This document shows, one piece after another, positions 29,524 to 38,325 of a DNA stretch of 64,000 nt. Position numbers and translations under genes: made by a program. How positions within the stretch are numbered: the stretch's first letter is position 1; each line of letters starts with the position of its first letter. The notes beneath the pieces are model-generated. The model saw nothing but the letters and a program-made list of their open reading frames with translations, ran no database searches and was not told where the DNA came from. Origin of the DNA: Sphingomonas folli (GTDB lineage Bacteria; Pseudomonadota; Alphaproteobacteria; Sphingomonadales; Sphingomonadaceae); NCBI RefSeq assembly GCF_019429525.1, contig NZ_JAHXZL010000005.1, positions 267,491 to 331,490 on the forward strand, given 5' to 3'.

Positions 29524-32039
29524 TCTGGCTGTTACTCGCGCAGGCCGCCGACCCGGTGGCCGCGACCGTCGCGACCCTGACGATCGAGGAGAAAGCGGCG
29601 CAGCTGCAGAGCACCGCGCCGGCGGACGCCAAGGCCAAGCTGCCCGCCTATGACTGGTGGAACGAGGGGCTGCACGGGCTGGCGCGCAACGGCTATGCCA
29701 CGGTCTTCCCGCAGGCGATCGGCATGGCCGCGACCTGGGACGCCGACCTGGTGCACCGCATCGGCGACGTGGTCGCGACCGAGGCGCGCGCGCGCTTCAA
29801 CGCGCAGGCAGTGGACGCCGATCGCCGCATCTACCAGGGGCTGACGATCTGGTCCCCCAACATCAACATCTTCCGCGATCCGCGCTGGGGCCGCGGGCAG
29901 GAGACCTACGGCGAGGACCCGTATCTCACGGGCAAGCTCGGCGTAGCCTTCATCACCGGGCTGCAGGGGCCGAACCCGCTCTACCCGAAGGTGATCGCCA
30001 CCCCGAAGCATTTCGCGGTGCACAGCGGCCCAGAGGCCGGGCGCGACGGCTTCGACGTCGACCCGAGCCCACAGGACCTGGAGGCGACCTACACCCCCGC
30101 CTTCCGGCTCGCGATTACCGAGGGCAAGGCGCGCTCGCTGATGTGCGCCTACAACTCGATCCACGGCGTCCCCGCCTGCGCCTCCTCGCCGCTGCTCAAC
30201 GACCGGCTGCGACGCGACTGGGGCTTCACCGGCTTCACCGTCTCCGACTGCGACGCGGTCGCCAACGTCCACCTCTTCCACCATTATCGGCTCGACGCCG
30301 CCGGCGCCGCCGCGGTGTCGGTGCGGGGCGGCAACGACCTCAACTGCGGCAACACCTATGCCGCGCTGCCCGAGGCGGTGAGGCGCGGGCTGGTGAGCGA
30401 GCAGGAGGTCGACCGCGCCCTCGTCCGCTCGCTCGAGGCGCGCCGCGCGCTCGGCATCGCCTTCGGCGCGACCAGCCCCTGGTCCCGGATCGCGGCGAGC
30501 GAGGTCGGCACGCCCGCGCACCGCGCGACCGCGCTGGAGGCGGCGCGCAAGGCGATCGTGCTGCTCAAGAACGACGGCGCTCGGCTGCCGCTCGCGGCCG
30601 GCACCAAGGTGGCGGTGATCGGCGCCAACGCCGACGATCTCGGCGTGCTCCAGGGCAATTACCACGGCACCGCGGCGGCGCCGGTCACGCCGCTCCAGGG
30701 CGTGCGCGCGCGCTTCCCGGGCGCGACCTACGCGCAGGGCTCGGTGCTCGCCGACGGCGCGCCGGTGGTGCTGCCCGAGACCGCGCTCAAGGGGCTCACC
30801 GTCGGCTATACCGCGGGCGAGCGCACCGTCCCCGCCGCGCCCGCGCGCACGATCGACCTCGACCTGAACCGCGCCGCCCCCGCCCCCGATCTGCCGGCGA
30901 CCGGCTATGTCGCGCGCTGGACCGGCGCGCTCCAGCCGCCCGCGGCGGGGCGCTACCGGCTGGTGCTCGACCAGACGCAGTGCTGGAAGAACTGCACCAC
31001 GCACGACAGCGCGCGGCTGACGATCGGCGGGCGCGTGCTCCACGACGGCGCGCTGCCCAAGGGTCGGGTCGAGATCGACTATGACAGCGACGGCAGCGCG
31101 CAGCCGCTCGAGCTGGTGCTCGACCATCGCAGCGAGGACGACAGCTTCCGCCTGCTGTGGCTGCCGCCCGCCGACGCGCTGCTGGACGAGGCGGTCGCCG
31201 CCACGCGCGCCGCCGACGTGGCGGTGGTGGTCGGCGGGCTCTCGCCCGACCTCGAGGGCGAGGCGCTCCAGGTACAGGTGCCCGGCTTCGTCGGGGGCGA
31301 CCGCACCGACATCGCGCTGCCCGCGCCGCAGCAGCGGCTGCTCGCCGCGCTCAAGGCGACCGGCAAGCCGATCGTGCTGGTGCTCGCCAGCGGCAGCGCG
31401 GTCGCGGTCGATCCCGCGGTGGCGGACTCGATCCTGGCCCTGTGGTACCCCGGCGAGGCGGGCGGCACCGCGCTGGCGGACGTGCTGTCGGGCGCGACCA
31501 ACCCGTCGGGCCGGCTGCCGGTGACCTACTACAAGGCCACCACCGACCTGCCCGCCTTCGTCGACTATGGCATGAAGGAGCGGACCTACCGCTATTTCAC
31601 CGGCACGCCGCTGTGGGGGTTCGGCCACGGGCTGAGCTACACCCGCTTCGGCTATGATCGCGTGAGCGCACCCGCCGCGCTCGCCGCCGGGGCGCCGCTG
31701 ACGCTCACCGCGCGGGTCACCAACCAGGGCCAGCGCGCCGGCGAGGAGGTGGTGCAGGCCTATGTCGTGCCGCCCGCCATCAAAGGAGGCAGCTTCACCG
31801 CGCCGGTGCTGCAGCGGCAGCTCGCCGGCTTCACGCGGCTCGCGCTCGGGCCGGGCAAGAGCGGCACCGCGCGCCTCACGATCGACCCGCGCTTCCTCAG
31901 CGTGGTCGAGCGCGACGGCCGCCGCCACGTGCCGCCGGGTGCCTATCGCGTCTGGGTCGGCGGCGGTCAGCCGGGCGACGCGGCAGGAAACTGGGTCGAC
32001 GTGACTCTAACGGGCGAGGACGAAGACCTGCCGAAGTGA
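29520..32039 (+). CDS. GH3 glycosidase with PA14-like insertion (xylosidase/glucosidase type)
   Basis: Start GTG at 29520, after GGGAGGAAG, overlapping the mannosidase stop (GTGA), gives 839 residues. The leader VIWLLLAQAADP is unusually short for a signal peptide, and export is therefore uncertain. GH3 N-domain: YDWWNEGLHGLARNG, RDPRWGRGQETYGEDP and nucleophile D243 in TVSDCDAVANV. This WWNE...GR type is common in beta-xylosidases and related GH3 enzymes. A PA14-like module interrupts the second domain (about residues 440-560, TGYVARWTGALQPPAAGRYR, QTQCWKNCTTHDSARL). An fibronectin type III-like domain ends the protein (RAGEEVVQAYVVPP). In an N-glycan locus the likely job is removal of core beta-1,2-xylose, but beta-glucosidase activity cannot be excluded. 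Confidence 0.88.
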   Translation: MIWLLLAQAADPVAATVATLTIEEKAAQLQSTAPADAKAKLPAYDWWNEGLHGLARNGYATVFPQAIGMAATWDADLVHRIGDVVATEARARFNAQAVDADRRIYQGLTIWSPNINIFRDPRWGRGQETYGEDPYLTGKLGVAFITGLQGPNPLYPKVIATPKHFAVHSGPEAGRDGFDVDPSPQDLEATYTPAFRLAITEGKARSLMCAYNSIHGVPACASSPLLNDRLRRDWGFTGFTVSDCDAVANVHLFHHYRLDAAGAAAVSVRGGNDLNCGNTYAALPEAVRRGLVSEQEVDRALVRSLEARRALGIAFGATSPWSRIAASEVGTPAHRATALEAARKAIVLLKNDGARLPLAAGTKVAVIGANADDLGVLQGNYHGTAAAPVTPLQGVRARFPGATYAQGSVLADGAPVVLPETALKGLTVGYTAGERTVPAAPARTIDLDLNRAAPAPDLPATGYVARWTGALQPPAAGRYRLVLDQTQCWKNCTTHDSARLTIGGRVLHDGALPKGRVEIDYDSDGSAQPLELVLDHRSEDDSFRLLWLPPADALLDEAVAATRAADVAVVVGGLSPDLEGEALQVQVPGFVGGDRTDIALPAPQQRLLAALKATGKPIVLVLASGSAVAVDPAVADSILALWYPGEAGGTALADVLSGATNPSGRLPVTYYKATTDLPAFVDYGMKERTYRYFTGTPLWGFGHGLSYTRFGYDRVSAPAALAAGAPLTLTARVTNQGQRAGEEVVQAYVVPPAIKGGSFTAPVLQRQLAGFTRLALGPGKSGTARLTIDPRFLSVVERDGRRHVPPGAYRVWVGGGQPGDAAGNWVDVTLTGEDEDLPK

Positions 32040-32060
32040 GGGCGCCTCGCCTTACCACCT

Positions 32061-32157
32061 CGTCACCCCGGACACGTTCCGGGGCCTACCTCTCAGCGCA
32101 CCTCGCGATCGCGGCGTGCGCGGCACGGTGGATCCCGGACCGAGTCCGGGATGACGG
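32061..32157. repeat. 97-bp inverted-repeat element between GH3 and GH125
   Basis: Left unit CGTCACCCCGGACACGTTCC (from 32061, continuing GGGGCCTACC) and right unit GGATCCCGGACCGAGTCCGG (continuing GATGACGG to about 32157) are imperfect inverted copies, each with its own small palindrome. The layout matches the 7046-7141 element. It fills most of the 136-base gap before the GH125 start. Confidence 0.72.
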
Positions 32158-32175
32158 CTTAGGAGAAGACTGAAC

Positions 32176-33609
32176 ATGACGATCGACCGCCGCACCTTCG
32201 TGGGCGCCGCCGCGGCGCTGGCCGCCGCCCCCGCGGCCGCGCGCGCCGCCGCTCCCGCGGCCTTCGCCAGCAAGCGCCCGCCGCTCGGCGAGCGCCGCTT
32301 CACCAGCCGCGCGGTGGAGCAGGAGATGCGGCGCGTCGCGACCAAGATCGGTGATCCCAAGCTGCGCTGGATGTTCGGCAACTGCTACCCGAACACGCTC
32401 GACACCACGGTGCGGCTGGGCACGATCGACGGCCGCGCTGACACGTTCGTGATCACCGGCGACATCGACGCGATGTGGCTGCGCGACAGCTCGGCGCAGG
32501 TGGCGCCATACGTTCATCTCGCCAAGGCCGACCCGCGGCTGGCCGAGCTGTTCCGCGGGCTGATCGCGCGCCAGGCGCGCTGCATCCTGATCGATCCTTA
32601 CGCCAACGCCTTCCTGGAGGATCCCAAGGCCAAGACACAGCTGGAATGGTCGCTCAAGGACGTCACCGAGCTCAAGCTGGGCGTCGCCGAGCGCAAGTGG
32701 GAGATCGACTCGCTCTGCTACCCGATGCGGCTGGCGCTGCAATATTGGCAGGCGACCGGCGACGCGCGCCCGTTCGACGCGACCTGGGCCGAGGGCGCGC
32801 GCGCGAGCATCCGCACCTTCCGCGAGCAGCAGCGCAAGGACGGGCCGGGGCCGTACCGCTTCCTGCGCGTGTCCGACCGCAACACCGAGACGATGCCGCT
32901 GCGCGGCTATGGCAACCCGATGAGGCCGGTCGGGCTGATCGTCTCCGGTTTCCGCCCGTCGGACGACGCGTGCCAATATCCCTTCCTGATCCCGTCCAAC
33001 CTCTTCGCGGTGAGCGCCCTGCGCGGCCTGGCGACGGTCGCGAACGCGGCCAAGCACGACGCCGCGCTGGCGCAGGAGGCGAGCGCGCTCGCCGACGAGG
33101 TCGACGCCGCGCTGCGCGCCTATGGCACGATGAGGCTGCGCGACGGGCGCGAGGTCTGGGCCTATGAGGTCGACGGCTACGGCAACGCCTATTTCATGGA
33201 CGACGCCAACGTGCCGTCGCTGTCGGGGCTCGCCTATCTCGGCTGCGTCGCCCCCGACGACGCCTTGTGGCGCCGCACGGAGGCCGCGGCGTGGAGCGAC
33301 GTGAACCCCTATTTCTTCCGCGGCCGCGCCGGCGAGGGGATCGGCGGTCCGCACGCGGGGGTGCGGCAGATCTGGCCGATGTCGCTGATCGTGCGCGCCT
33401 TGTCGACGAACGACCCGGCGGTGATCCGCGCCTGCCTCAGGACGATCCGCGACACCGACGCGGGCACGGGGTTCATCCACGAGAGCTTCGACCAGGACGA
33501 TCCGACCACGTGGACGCGCCACTGGTTCGCCTGGGCCAACGGGCTCTTCGGCGAGCTGATCGTGCGGCTGGCGACCACGCGGCCCGCGCTGCTCGCGGAG
33601 GCTTTGTGA
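32176..33609 (+). CDS. GH125 exo-alpha-1,6-mannosidase
   Basis: Metal-independent alpha-mannosidase family (formerly DUF1237) acting on alpha-1,6-linked mannose of N-glycans, 477 residues. Leader with twin arginine: [19 protein letters not shown]. Family signatures are [35 protein letters not shown] (acid catalyst region), [56 protein letters not shown] and [19 protein letters not shown] (base region). Nothing is missing. GH125 enzymes normally occur beside GH92 or GH38 mannosidases, and here the next gene is GH92, starting at an ATG that overlaps this stop by one base. Confidence 0.95.
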   Translation: MTIDRRTFVGAAAALAAAPAAARAAAPAAFASKRPPLGERRFTSRAVEQEMRRVATKIGDPKLRWMFGNCYPNTLDTTVRLGTIDGRADTFVITGDIDAMWLRDSSAQVAPYVHLAKADPRLAELFRGLIARQARCILIDPYANAFLEDPKAKTQLEWSLKDVTELKLGVAERKWEIDSLCYPMRLALQYWQATGDARPFDATWAEGARASIRTFREQQRKDGPGPYRFLRVSDRNTETMPLRGYGNPMRPVGLIVSGFRPSDDACQYPFLIPSNLFAVSALRGLATVANAAKHDAALAQEASALADEVDAALRAYGTMRLRDGREVWAYEVDGYGNAYFMDDANVPSLSGLAYLGCVAPDDALWRRTEAAAWSDVNPYFFRGRAGEGIGGPHAGVRQIWPMSLIVRALSTNDPAVIRACLRTIRDTDAGTGFIHESFDQDDPTTWTRHWFAWANGLFGELIVRLATTRPALLAEAL

Positions 33610-36101
33610 TGGGGCGGAACGGGGTCGAGACGCTCGCCGCGATCACATGTGCCCCGGCGGAGGCCGGGGCCCAGGTGGGTGACGCTGCGCAGGGATCACC
33701 ACGGCCTACCCAGCTGGGCCCCGGCCTTCGCCGGGGCACAGGCGAAGGTCGCGCCGCTGACTCGCTCACCGTCCCCCGCCTCCAGCTCAGCCGCCGCACG
33801 CTGCTCGCCACCGCTGCCGGCACCGCGCTCGCCGCCCCGCTCCCCCTCGCCGCCGCGGCGCGCGCCACACGAACCGCGCCCAACCTCTTCGTCGGCACCG
33901 GCGGCGACGGCCACACCTACCCGGGCGCGACGCTCCCCTTCGGCATGGTGCAGCTCTCGCCCGACACCGACGTCGAGCGCTGGGACACCTGCTCGGGCTA
34001 TCACCACGGTGACTCCTCGATCATGGGGTTCAGCCACACGCACCTCTCGGGCACCGGCATCGGCGACATGCTCGACGTGCTGCTGGTGCCCACCCGCGGC
34101 GCGGTGAAGCTCACCCCGGGGCCGCTCGCCGATCCCGACGCGGGCTACCGCCAGCGCTACTCGGACGAGCACGCCGAGCCCGGCTATTACCGCGTGAGGC
34201 TGGAGAGCGGCGTGCGCGCCGAGCTCACCGTCACCGATCGCACCGGCTGGCATCGCTACACCTTCCCCGCGGGCGCGGCGCACGTGCTGGTCGACCTGTC
34301 GCATCTCGTGCTCGACAAGAGCGACGCCAAGCCGCTGATCGACGAGGCATCGCTGCTGCTCGACGCGGACGGCACGCTGACCGGCAGCCGCCGCGTCCAT
34401 CGCTGGGCGAAGGGGCGGCGCATCCACTTCGCGCTCCAGCTCTCACGCCGGCCCGACCGCGTCACCTTCTACGGCGACGACGACGAGGAGCAGCCGGCCG
34501 GCGCCAGCGGCGTGCGGGGCAGGCGAGTCAAGGCGGTGCTCCACTTCGACGAGGCAGGCGGCGCGCCGCTGCTGGTCCGCTGCGGCATCTCCGCGGTCGA
34601 CGTCGCGGGCGCGCGCGCCAACCTCGCCGCCGAGGCGCGCGGCTGGGACTTCGACTCGGTCCGCCGCGCCGCCGCGCGCCGCTGGGCCGAGCAGCTCGGC
34701 GCGATCGCGGTGGAGGGCGGCAGCGCCGACCAGCGCGTCATCATGGCCTCGGCACTTTACCATGCCATGGTCGCGCCGACGCTCTTCTCCGACGTCGACG
34801 GCCGCTACATCGGGCTCGACCGCAAGCCGCAGCGCGTCCCCGCGGGCGAGCGCGCCTTCTCGACCTACTCGCTGTGGGACACGTATCGCGCGCTCCACCC
34901 GCTGCTGACGCTCGTCGCCCCCGACCAGGCCGGCGCGCTGGTGCGCGACCTCGTCCGCCAGACGCAGCAGAGCCCCTACGGCCCGCTCGTCTGGCCGCTC
35001 CAGGGCGTCGAGACCGGGACGATGATGGGCTGGCACGGCGTCTCGGTGCTCGCCGAGGCGCAGGCCAAGGGCATCCCCGCCGACTATGCCGCGGCGTGGC
35101 CGGCGATCCGCAGGCGCTCGTTCGACTTCGCCGCGCCCGACCTCGACAACAGCAAGGGTCGCGACCTGTACGACGCCAAGGGCTATGTGCCCGCCGACGT
35201 CTGGTTCGAGAGCGTCAGCCGGACGCAGGAATATGCCTATGACGACTGGGCCTCGTCGCACCTCGCGCGCGCCGCGGGGCAGAGTGCGGACGCCGAGCGG
35301 CTGGCGAAGCGCTCGGGCAATTGGCGCAACGTGATCGACCCCTCGATCGGCTTCGCGCGCCCGCGCTTCGCCGACGGCGGCTGGTGGAAGGACTATGACC
35401 CGATCCAGCTCGGCCACATGCCCAAGCCGTGGTGGCGCGACTATACCGAGGCGAACGGCTGGCAGGCGACCTTCCTCAACCAGCACGACGTATACGGCCT
35501 GATCCGCCATCTCGGCGGCGACCGCGCGTTCGAGGCCAAGCTGGACGCGCTGTTCACCGCGCCCTCGACCCTGCCCGCCAACGCGCCCCCCGACATCGCC
35601 GGGCTGGTTGGCCAGTACGCGCACGGCAACGAGCCCGACCAGCACGCACCCTATCTCTACGCCTATGCCGGCGCGTCGTGGAAGACGCAGGCGATGGTGC
35701 GCCGGCTCTGCGTCGAGATGTACCAGAACGCGCCCAAGGGCGTGATCGGCAACGACGATTGCGGGCAGATGAGCGCCTGGTTCGTGTTCTCGGCGCTGGG
35801 CTTCTACCCGGTCGACCCGGTCGAGGCGGCCTATGTCTTCGGCTCACCCTTGTTCGAGCGCGCGACGCTGCGGGTCGGCGCGGGCAAGCGGCTGGTGATC
35901 GAGGCGCCGGGCAACCGCGCCGAGACGCCCTATGTCGCCGCGGTGACGTGGAACGGGCGGCCGTGGAGCAAGAGCTGGATCAGCCACGCCGAGCTGGTGA
36001 AGGGCGGCACGCTGCGCTTCACGATGAGCGCGACGCCGGTGCCCGGCTTCGGCCGCGCGGTGACGGATCGGCCGCCGTCGTTCGGGCGGGTGCCGGGGTG
36101 A
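33609..36101 (+). CDS. GH92 alpha-mannosidase
   Basis: Calcium-dependent exo-alpha-mannosidase of N-glycan catabolism. With the ATG at 33609 (TGATG overlap with GH125) it has 830 residues. The GH92 domain begins at about residue 90 with FVGTGGDGHTYPGATLPFGM and includes YHHGDSSIMGFSHTHLSGTG, LWDTYRALHPL, GNEPDQHAPYLYAYAG and GNDDCGQMSAWFVFSALG, covering substrate and calcium-binding residues. The linkage preferred (alpha-1,2, -1,3 or other) is not certain. Oddity: residues 14-44 are encoded by a 93-bp inverted-repeat element in frame, placing about 58 residues before the twin-arginine leader LSRRTLLATAAGTALAAP. No ATG, GTG or TTG lies between the repeat and that leader, so the long N-terminus may be real. 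Confidence 0.93.
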   Translation: MGRNGVETLAAITCAPAEAGAQVGDAAQGSPRPTQLGPGLRRGTGEGRAADSLTVPRLQLSRRTLLATAAGTALAAPLPLAAAARATRTAPNLFVGTGGDGHTYPGATLPFGMVQLSPDTDVERWDTCSGYHHGDSSIMGFSHTHLSGTGIGDMLDVLLVPTRGAVKLTPGPLADPDAGYRQRYSDEHAEPGYYRVRLESGVRAELTVTDRTGWHRYTFPAGAAHVLVDLSHLVLDKSDAKPLIDEASLLLDADGTLTGSRRVHRWAKGRRIHFALQLSRRPDRVTFYGDDDEEQPAGASGVRGRRVKAVLHFDEAGGAPLLVRCGISAVDVAGARANLAAEARGWDFDSVRRAAARRWAEQLGAIAVEGGSADQRVIMASALYHAMVAPTLFSDVDGRYIGLDRKPQRVPAGERAFSTYSLWDTYRALHPLLTLVAPDQAGALVRDLVRQTQQSPYGPLVWPLQGVETGTMMGWHGVSVLAEAQAKGIPADYAAAWPAIRRRSFDFAAPDLDNSKGRDLYDAKGYVPADVWFESVSRTQEYAYDDWASSHLARAAGQSADAERLAKRSGNWRNVIDPSIGFARPRFADGGWWKDYDPIQLGHMPKPWWRDYTEANGWQATFLNQHDVYGLIRHLGGDRAFEAKLDALFTAPSTLPANAPPDIAGLVGQYAHGNEPDQHAPYLYAYAGASWKTQAMVRRLCVEMYQNAPKGVIGNDDCGQMSAWFVFSALGFYPVDPVEAAYVFGSPLFERATLRVGAGKRLVIEAPGNRAETPYVAAVTWNGRPWSKSWISHAELVKGGTLRFTMSATPVPGFGRAVTDRPPSFGRVPG
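33648..33740. repeat. 93-bp inverted-repeat element inside the GH92 coding sequence
   Basis: Left arm TGTGCCCCGGCGGAGGCCGG (33648 on, continuing GGCCCAGGTGGG) and right arm ending GGCCTTCGCCGGGGCACA at 33740 are inverted copies matching at about 30 of 32 positions. The total is 93 bases, exactly 31 codons, so the GH92 frame is kept. It belongs to the same structural type as the elements at 32061, 36122, 38194 and 63328. Confidence 0.8.
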
Positions 36102-36121
36102 GAGCCGCCATCCCTCTTCTT

Positions 36122-36212
36122 ACCACCGCGGCGAACGCCGGGGTCCAGGTGTGCGCCGCACGCGAGACGCGGCGACCTCACCCGATAAGACGCCGGCACT
36201 CGCCGGAGTGGT
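36122..36212. repeat. 91-bp degenerate inverted-repeat element between GH92 and GH29
   Basis: The left arm ACCACCGCGGCGAACGCCGG and the right arm (36188-36212, ending CTCGCCGGAGTGGT) are inverted copies with several mismatches. It occupies most of the 148-base gap. It is the more decayed member of the window's repeat family. Confidence 0.6.
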
Positions 36213-36249
36213 GCTATCCTCTCACGTCGCGCCCAGATCGGAGCCGCCC

Positions 36250-38154
36250 ATGACCGACCTCACCCGCCGCACGCTGCTCGCCGCCGGTGCCGCCAGCGCC
36301 GCGCTCCCCGCCGCCGCGCAGCGCACCGCCGCGCCGAGGCCCTGGGGCGCCACGCCGTCGCCGCGCCAGCTCGCGTGGCACGCGCGCGAGCAGTACGCCT
36401 TCGTCCATTTCTCGATCAACACCTTCACCGATCGCGAATGGGGCTATGGCGACGAGAGCCCGAGACTCTTCGATCCCACCGACTTCTCCGCCGACCAGAT
36501 CGTCGCCGCGGCCAAGGCGGGCGGCATGCGCGGCATCATCCTCACCGCCAAGCACCACGACGGCTTCTGCCTCTGGCCGACCCAGCTGACCGAGCATTGC
36601 ATCCGCAACAGCCCGTACCGACAGGGCAAGGGCGACATCGTCCGCGAGATGGAGCAGGCGGCGCGCCGCGCCGGGCTCGCCTTCGGCCTCTATCTCTCGC
36701 CCTGGGACCGCCACCATCCCGAGTACGGGCGGCCCGGCTACATCGACTATTTCCGCAAGCAGGTGGTCGAGCTCTGCACCGGCTACGGCGAGCTGTTCGA
36801 ATTCTGGTTCGACGGTGCCAACGGTGGTGACGGCTATTACGGCGGCGCGCGCGAGACGCGCAAGATCGACGCGCCGCGCTACTATAATTGGCCCTCGATC
36901 GTGGCGCTGGTCCACCAGCACCAGCCGATGGCCTGCACCTTCGACCCGCTCGGCGCCGACGTGCGCTGGGTCGGCAACGAGGACGGCGTCGCGGGCGACC
37001 CGTGCTGGCCGACCATGCCCAACCACCCCTATGTGCAGAGCGAGGGAAATTCTGGCGTGCGCGGCGCGCCTCTGTGGTGGCCGGCGGAGACCGACGTCTC
37101 GATCCGCCCCGGCTGGTTCTACCACGCCGACGAGGACGCCAAGGTCAAGGACCCCGCTCGGCTGCTGCGGCTATACGACGAGTCGGTCGGGCGCGGCACC
37201 AACCTCAACCTCAACCTGCCGCCCGACCGCCGCGGCCGGCTCCACGACCATGACGTCGCGGTGCTCAAGAGCTTCGGCGACGCACAGGCCGCGACCTATG
37301 CGACCGACCTCGCGCGCGGCGCGGTGGCGCACGCCAGCGCCGAGCGCGGGCCGGCCTTCGCCGCCGCGCGCGTGCTCGACGGGCGGCGCGACACCTATTG
37401 GTCGACCCCCGACGCGATCACGAGCCCGACGCTGACACTCGACCTGCCGCCGGGCCGCGGCTTCGACGTGATCCGGCTGCGCGAGCACCTGCCGCTCGGC
37501 GTGCGCGTGACCCGCTTCGCGCTCGACCTGGAGGAAGGCGGCGCTTGGCGCACCGTCGCGGAGCACGAATGTATCGGCGCACAGCGGATCATCCGCCTGC
37601 CGCGCCCGAGCGACGCGCGGCGGCTGCGGCTGCGCGTGGTCGAGGCACCGGCCTGCCCCGCGATCAGCGAGATCGCCTTGTTCCGCCAGGTCGCGCCCGC
37701 CGCGGTGGCGCCGGTGCGCTCGTCCGACCCGACCGTGCTCGCCAAGGACGGCTGGCGCATCGTCGCCGCGAGCGGGGCCGGCGCCGAGGCGCTGATCGAC
37801 GGCGACGCGGCGACGCGCTGGACGGTCCCCGCGCCCTCCGCGGCGGCACCGGCGAGCGTGACGATCGACCTGGCCAAGCCGCTGACGCTGACCGGCTTCA
37901 GCCTCACGCCCTCGCGCACCGTGGCGAAGGACGCGGCGCCGCCGCGCGGCTATCGCTGCGAGACCAGCGCGGACGGCACGACGTGGCAGCCGGCCGCCAG
38001 CGGCGAGTTCGGCAACATCGCCTATGCGCTGTCGACGCAGCGGGTGGCGTTCACGCCCCGCCGCGCGCGCTACCTGCGCGTGGCGTTCGACGCGGTGGCG
38101 CTGCCCGCGCCGCAGCTCACCGTGGCGGAGATCGGGGCGTACGGGGGAGCATGA
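36250..38154 (+). CDS. GH29 alpha-L-fucosidase with C-terminal F5/8-type domains
   Basis: Removes alpha-linked fucose from glycans. I chose the ATG at 36250 (MTDLTRRTLLAAGAASAALP, a twin-arginine leader), giving 634 residues. An upstream in-frame ATG at 36151 lies within the repeat. TIM barrel: EQYAFVHFSINTFTDREWG, GIILTAKHHDGFCLWPT and nucleophile D188 in FEFWFDGANGG, followed by PGWFYHADEDAKVKDP. From about residue 350 there are two discoidin/F5-8C-like carbohydrate-binding regions (AARVLDGRRDTYWSTPDAI and EALIDGDAATRWTVPAPSAA). The layout fits GH29 subfamily B (alpha-1,3/1,4-fucosidases), which would suit plant-type core alpha-1,3-fucose or Lewis a, but that is inference. Confidence 0.93.
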   Translation: MTDLTRRTLLAAGAASAALPAAAQRTAAPRPWGATPSPRQLAWHAREQYAFVHFSINTFTDREWGYGDESPRLFDPTDFSADQIVAAAKAGGMRGIILTAKHHDGFCLWPTQLTEHCIRNSPYRQGKGDIVREMEQAARRAGLAFGLYLSPWDRHHPEYGRPGYIDYFRKQVVELCTGYGELFEFWFDGANGGDGYYGGARETRKIDAPRYYNWPSIVALVHQHQPMACTFDPLGADVRWVGNEDGVAGDPCWPTMPNHPYVQSEGNSGVRGAPLWWPAETDVSIRPGWFYHADEDAKVKDPARLLRLYDESVGRGTNLNLNLPPDRRGRLHDHDVAVLKSFGDAQAATYATDLARGAVAHASAERGPAFAAARVLDGRRDTYWSTPDAITSPTLTLDLPPGRGFDVIRLREHLPLGVRVTRFALDLEEGGAWRTVAEHECIGAQRIIRLPRPSDARRLRLRVVEAPACPAISEIALFRQVAPAAVAPVRSSDPTVLAKDGWRIVAASGAGAEALIDGDAATRWTVPAPSAAAPASVTIDLAKPLTLTGFSLTPSRTVAKDAAPPRGYRCETSADGTTWQPAASGEFGNIAYALSTQRVAFTPRRARYLRVAFDAVALPAPQLTVAEIGAYGGA

Positions 38155-38193
38155 GAAGGGCGCGAGGCGCCGGCCAGACCCGCGCGCCTCTCC

Positions 38194-38281
38194 CGTCACG
38201 CCGGGCTTGACCCGGCATCCATGACGCCGCGAGCGTCGCGTGCGCGGACAGAGGGACGCGGGCTCGAGTCCGAGATGACGG
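38194..38281. repeat. 88-bp inverted-repeat element after GH29
   Basis: Left unit CGTCACGCCGGGCTTGACCC (continuing GGCATCCA) and right unit GGGCTCGAGTCCGAGATGACGG are imperfect inverted copies flanking about 30 bases. It lies in the 171-base gap between convergent GH29 and the GH144-like gene, and may serve as a transcript end. Confidence 0.68.
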
Positions 38282-38325
38282 TACAAGAGGGATAGAGGCG
38301 CCCCCCTCCGCAGGCGACGTCGCTC

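Noticed and set aside
29532..31928. A long open frame on the - strand opposite the GH3 gene, and similar ones opposite GH2, GH92 and TonB genes.
   Set aside because: Low-complexity composition and exact co-extension with well-supported genes mark them as shadow frames of high-GC DNA.
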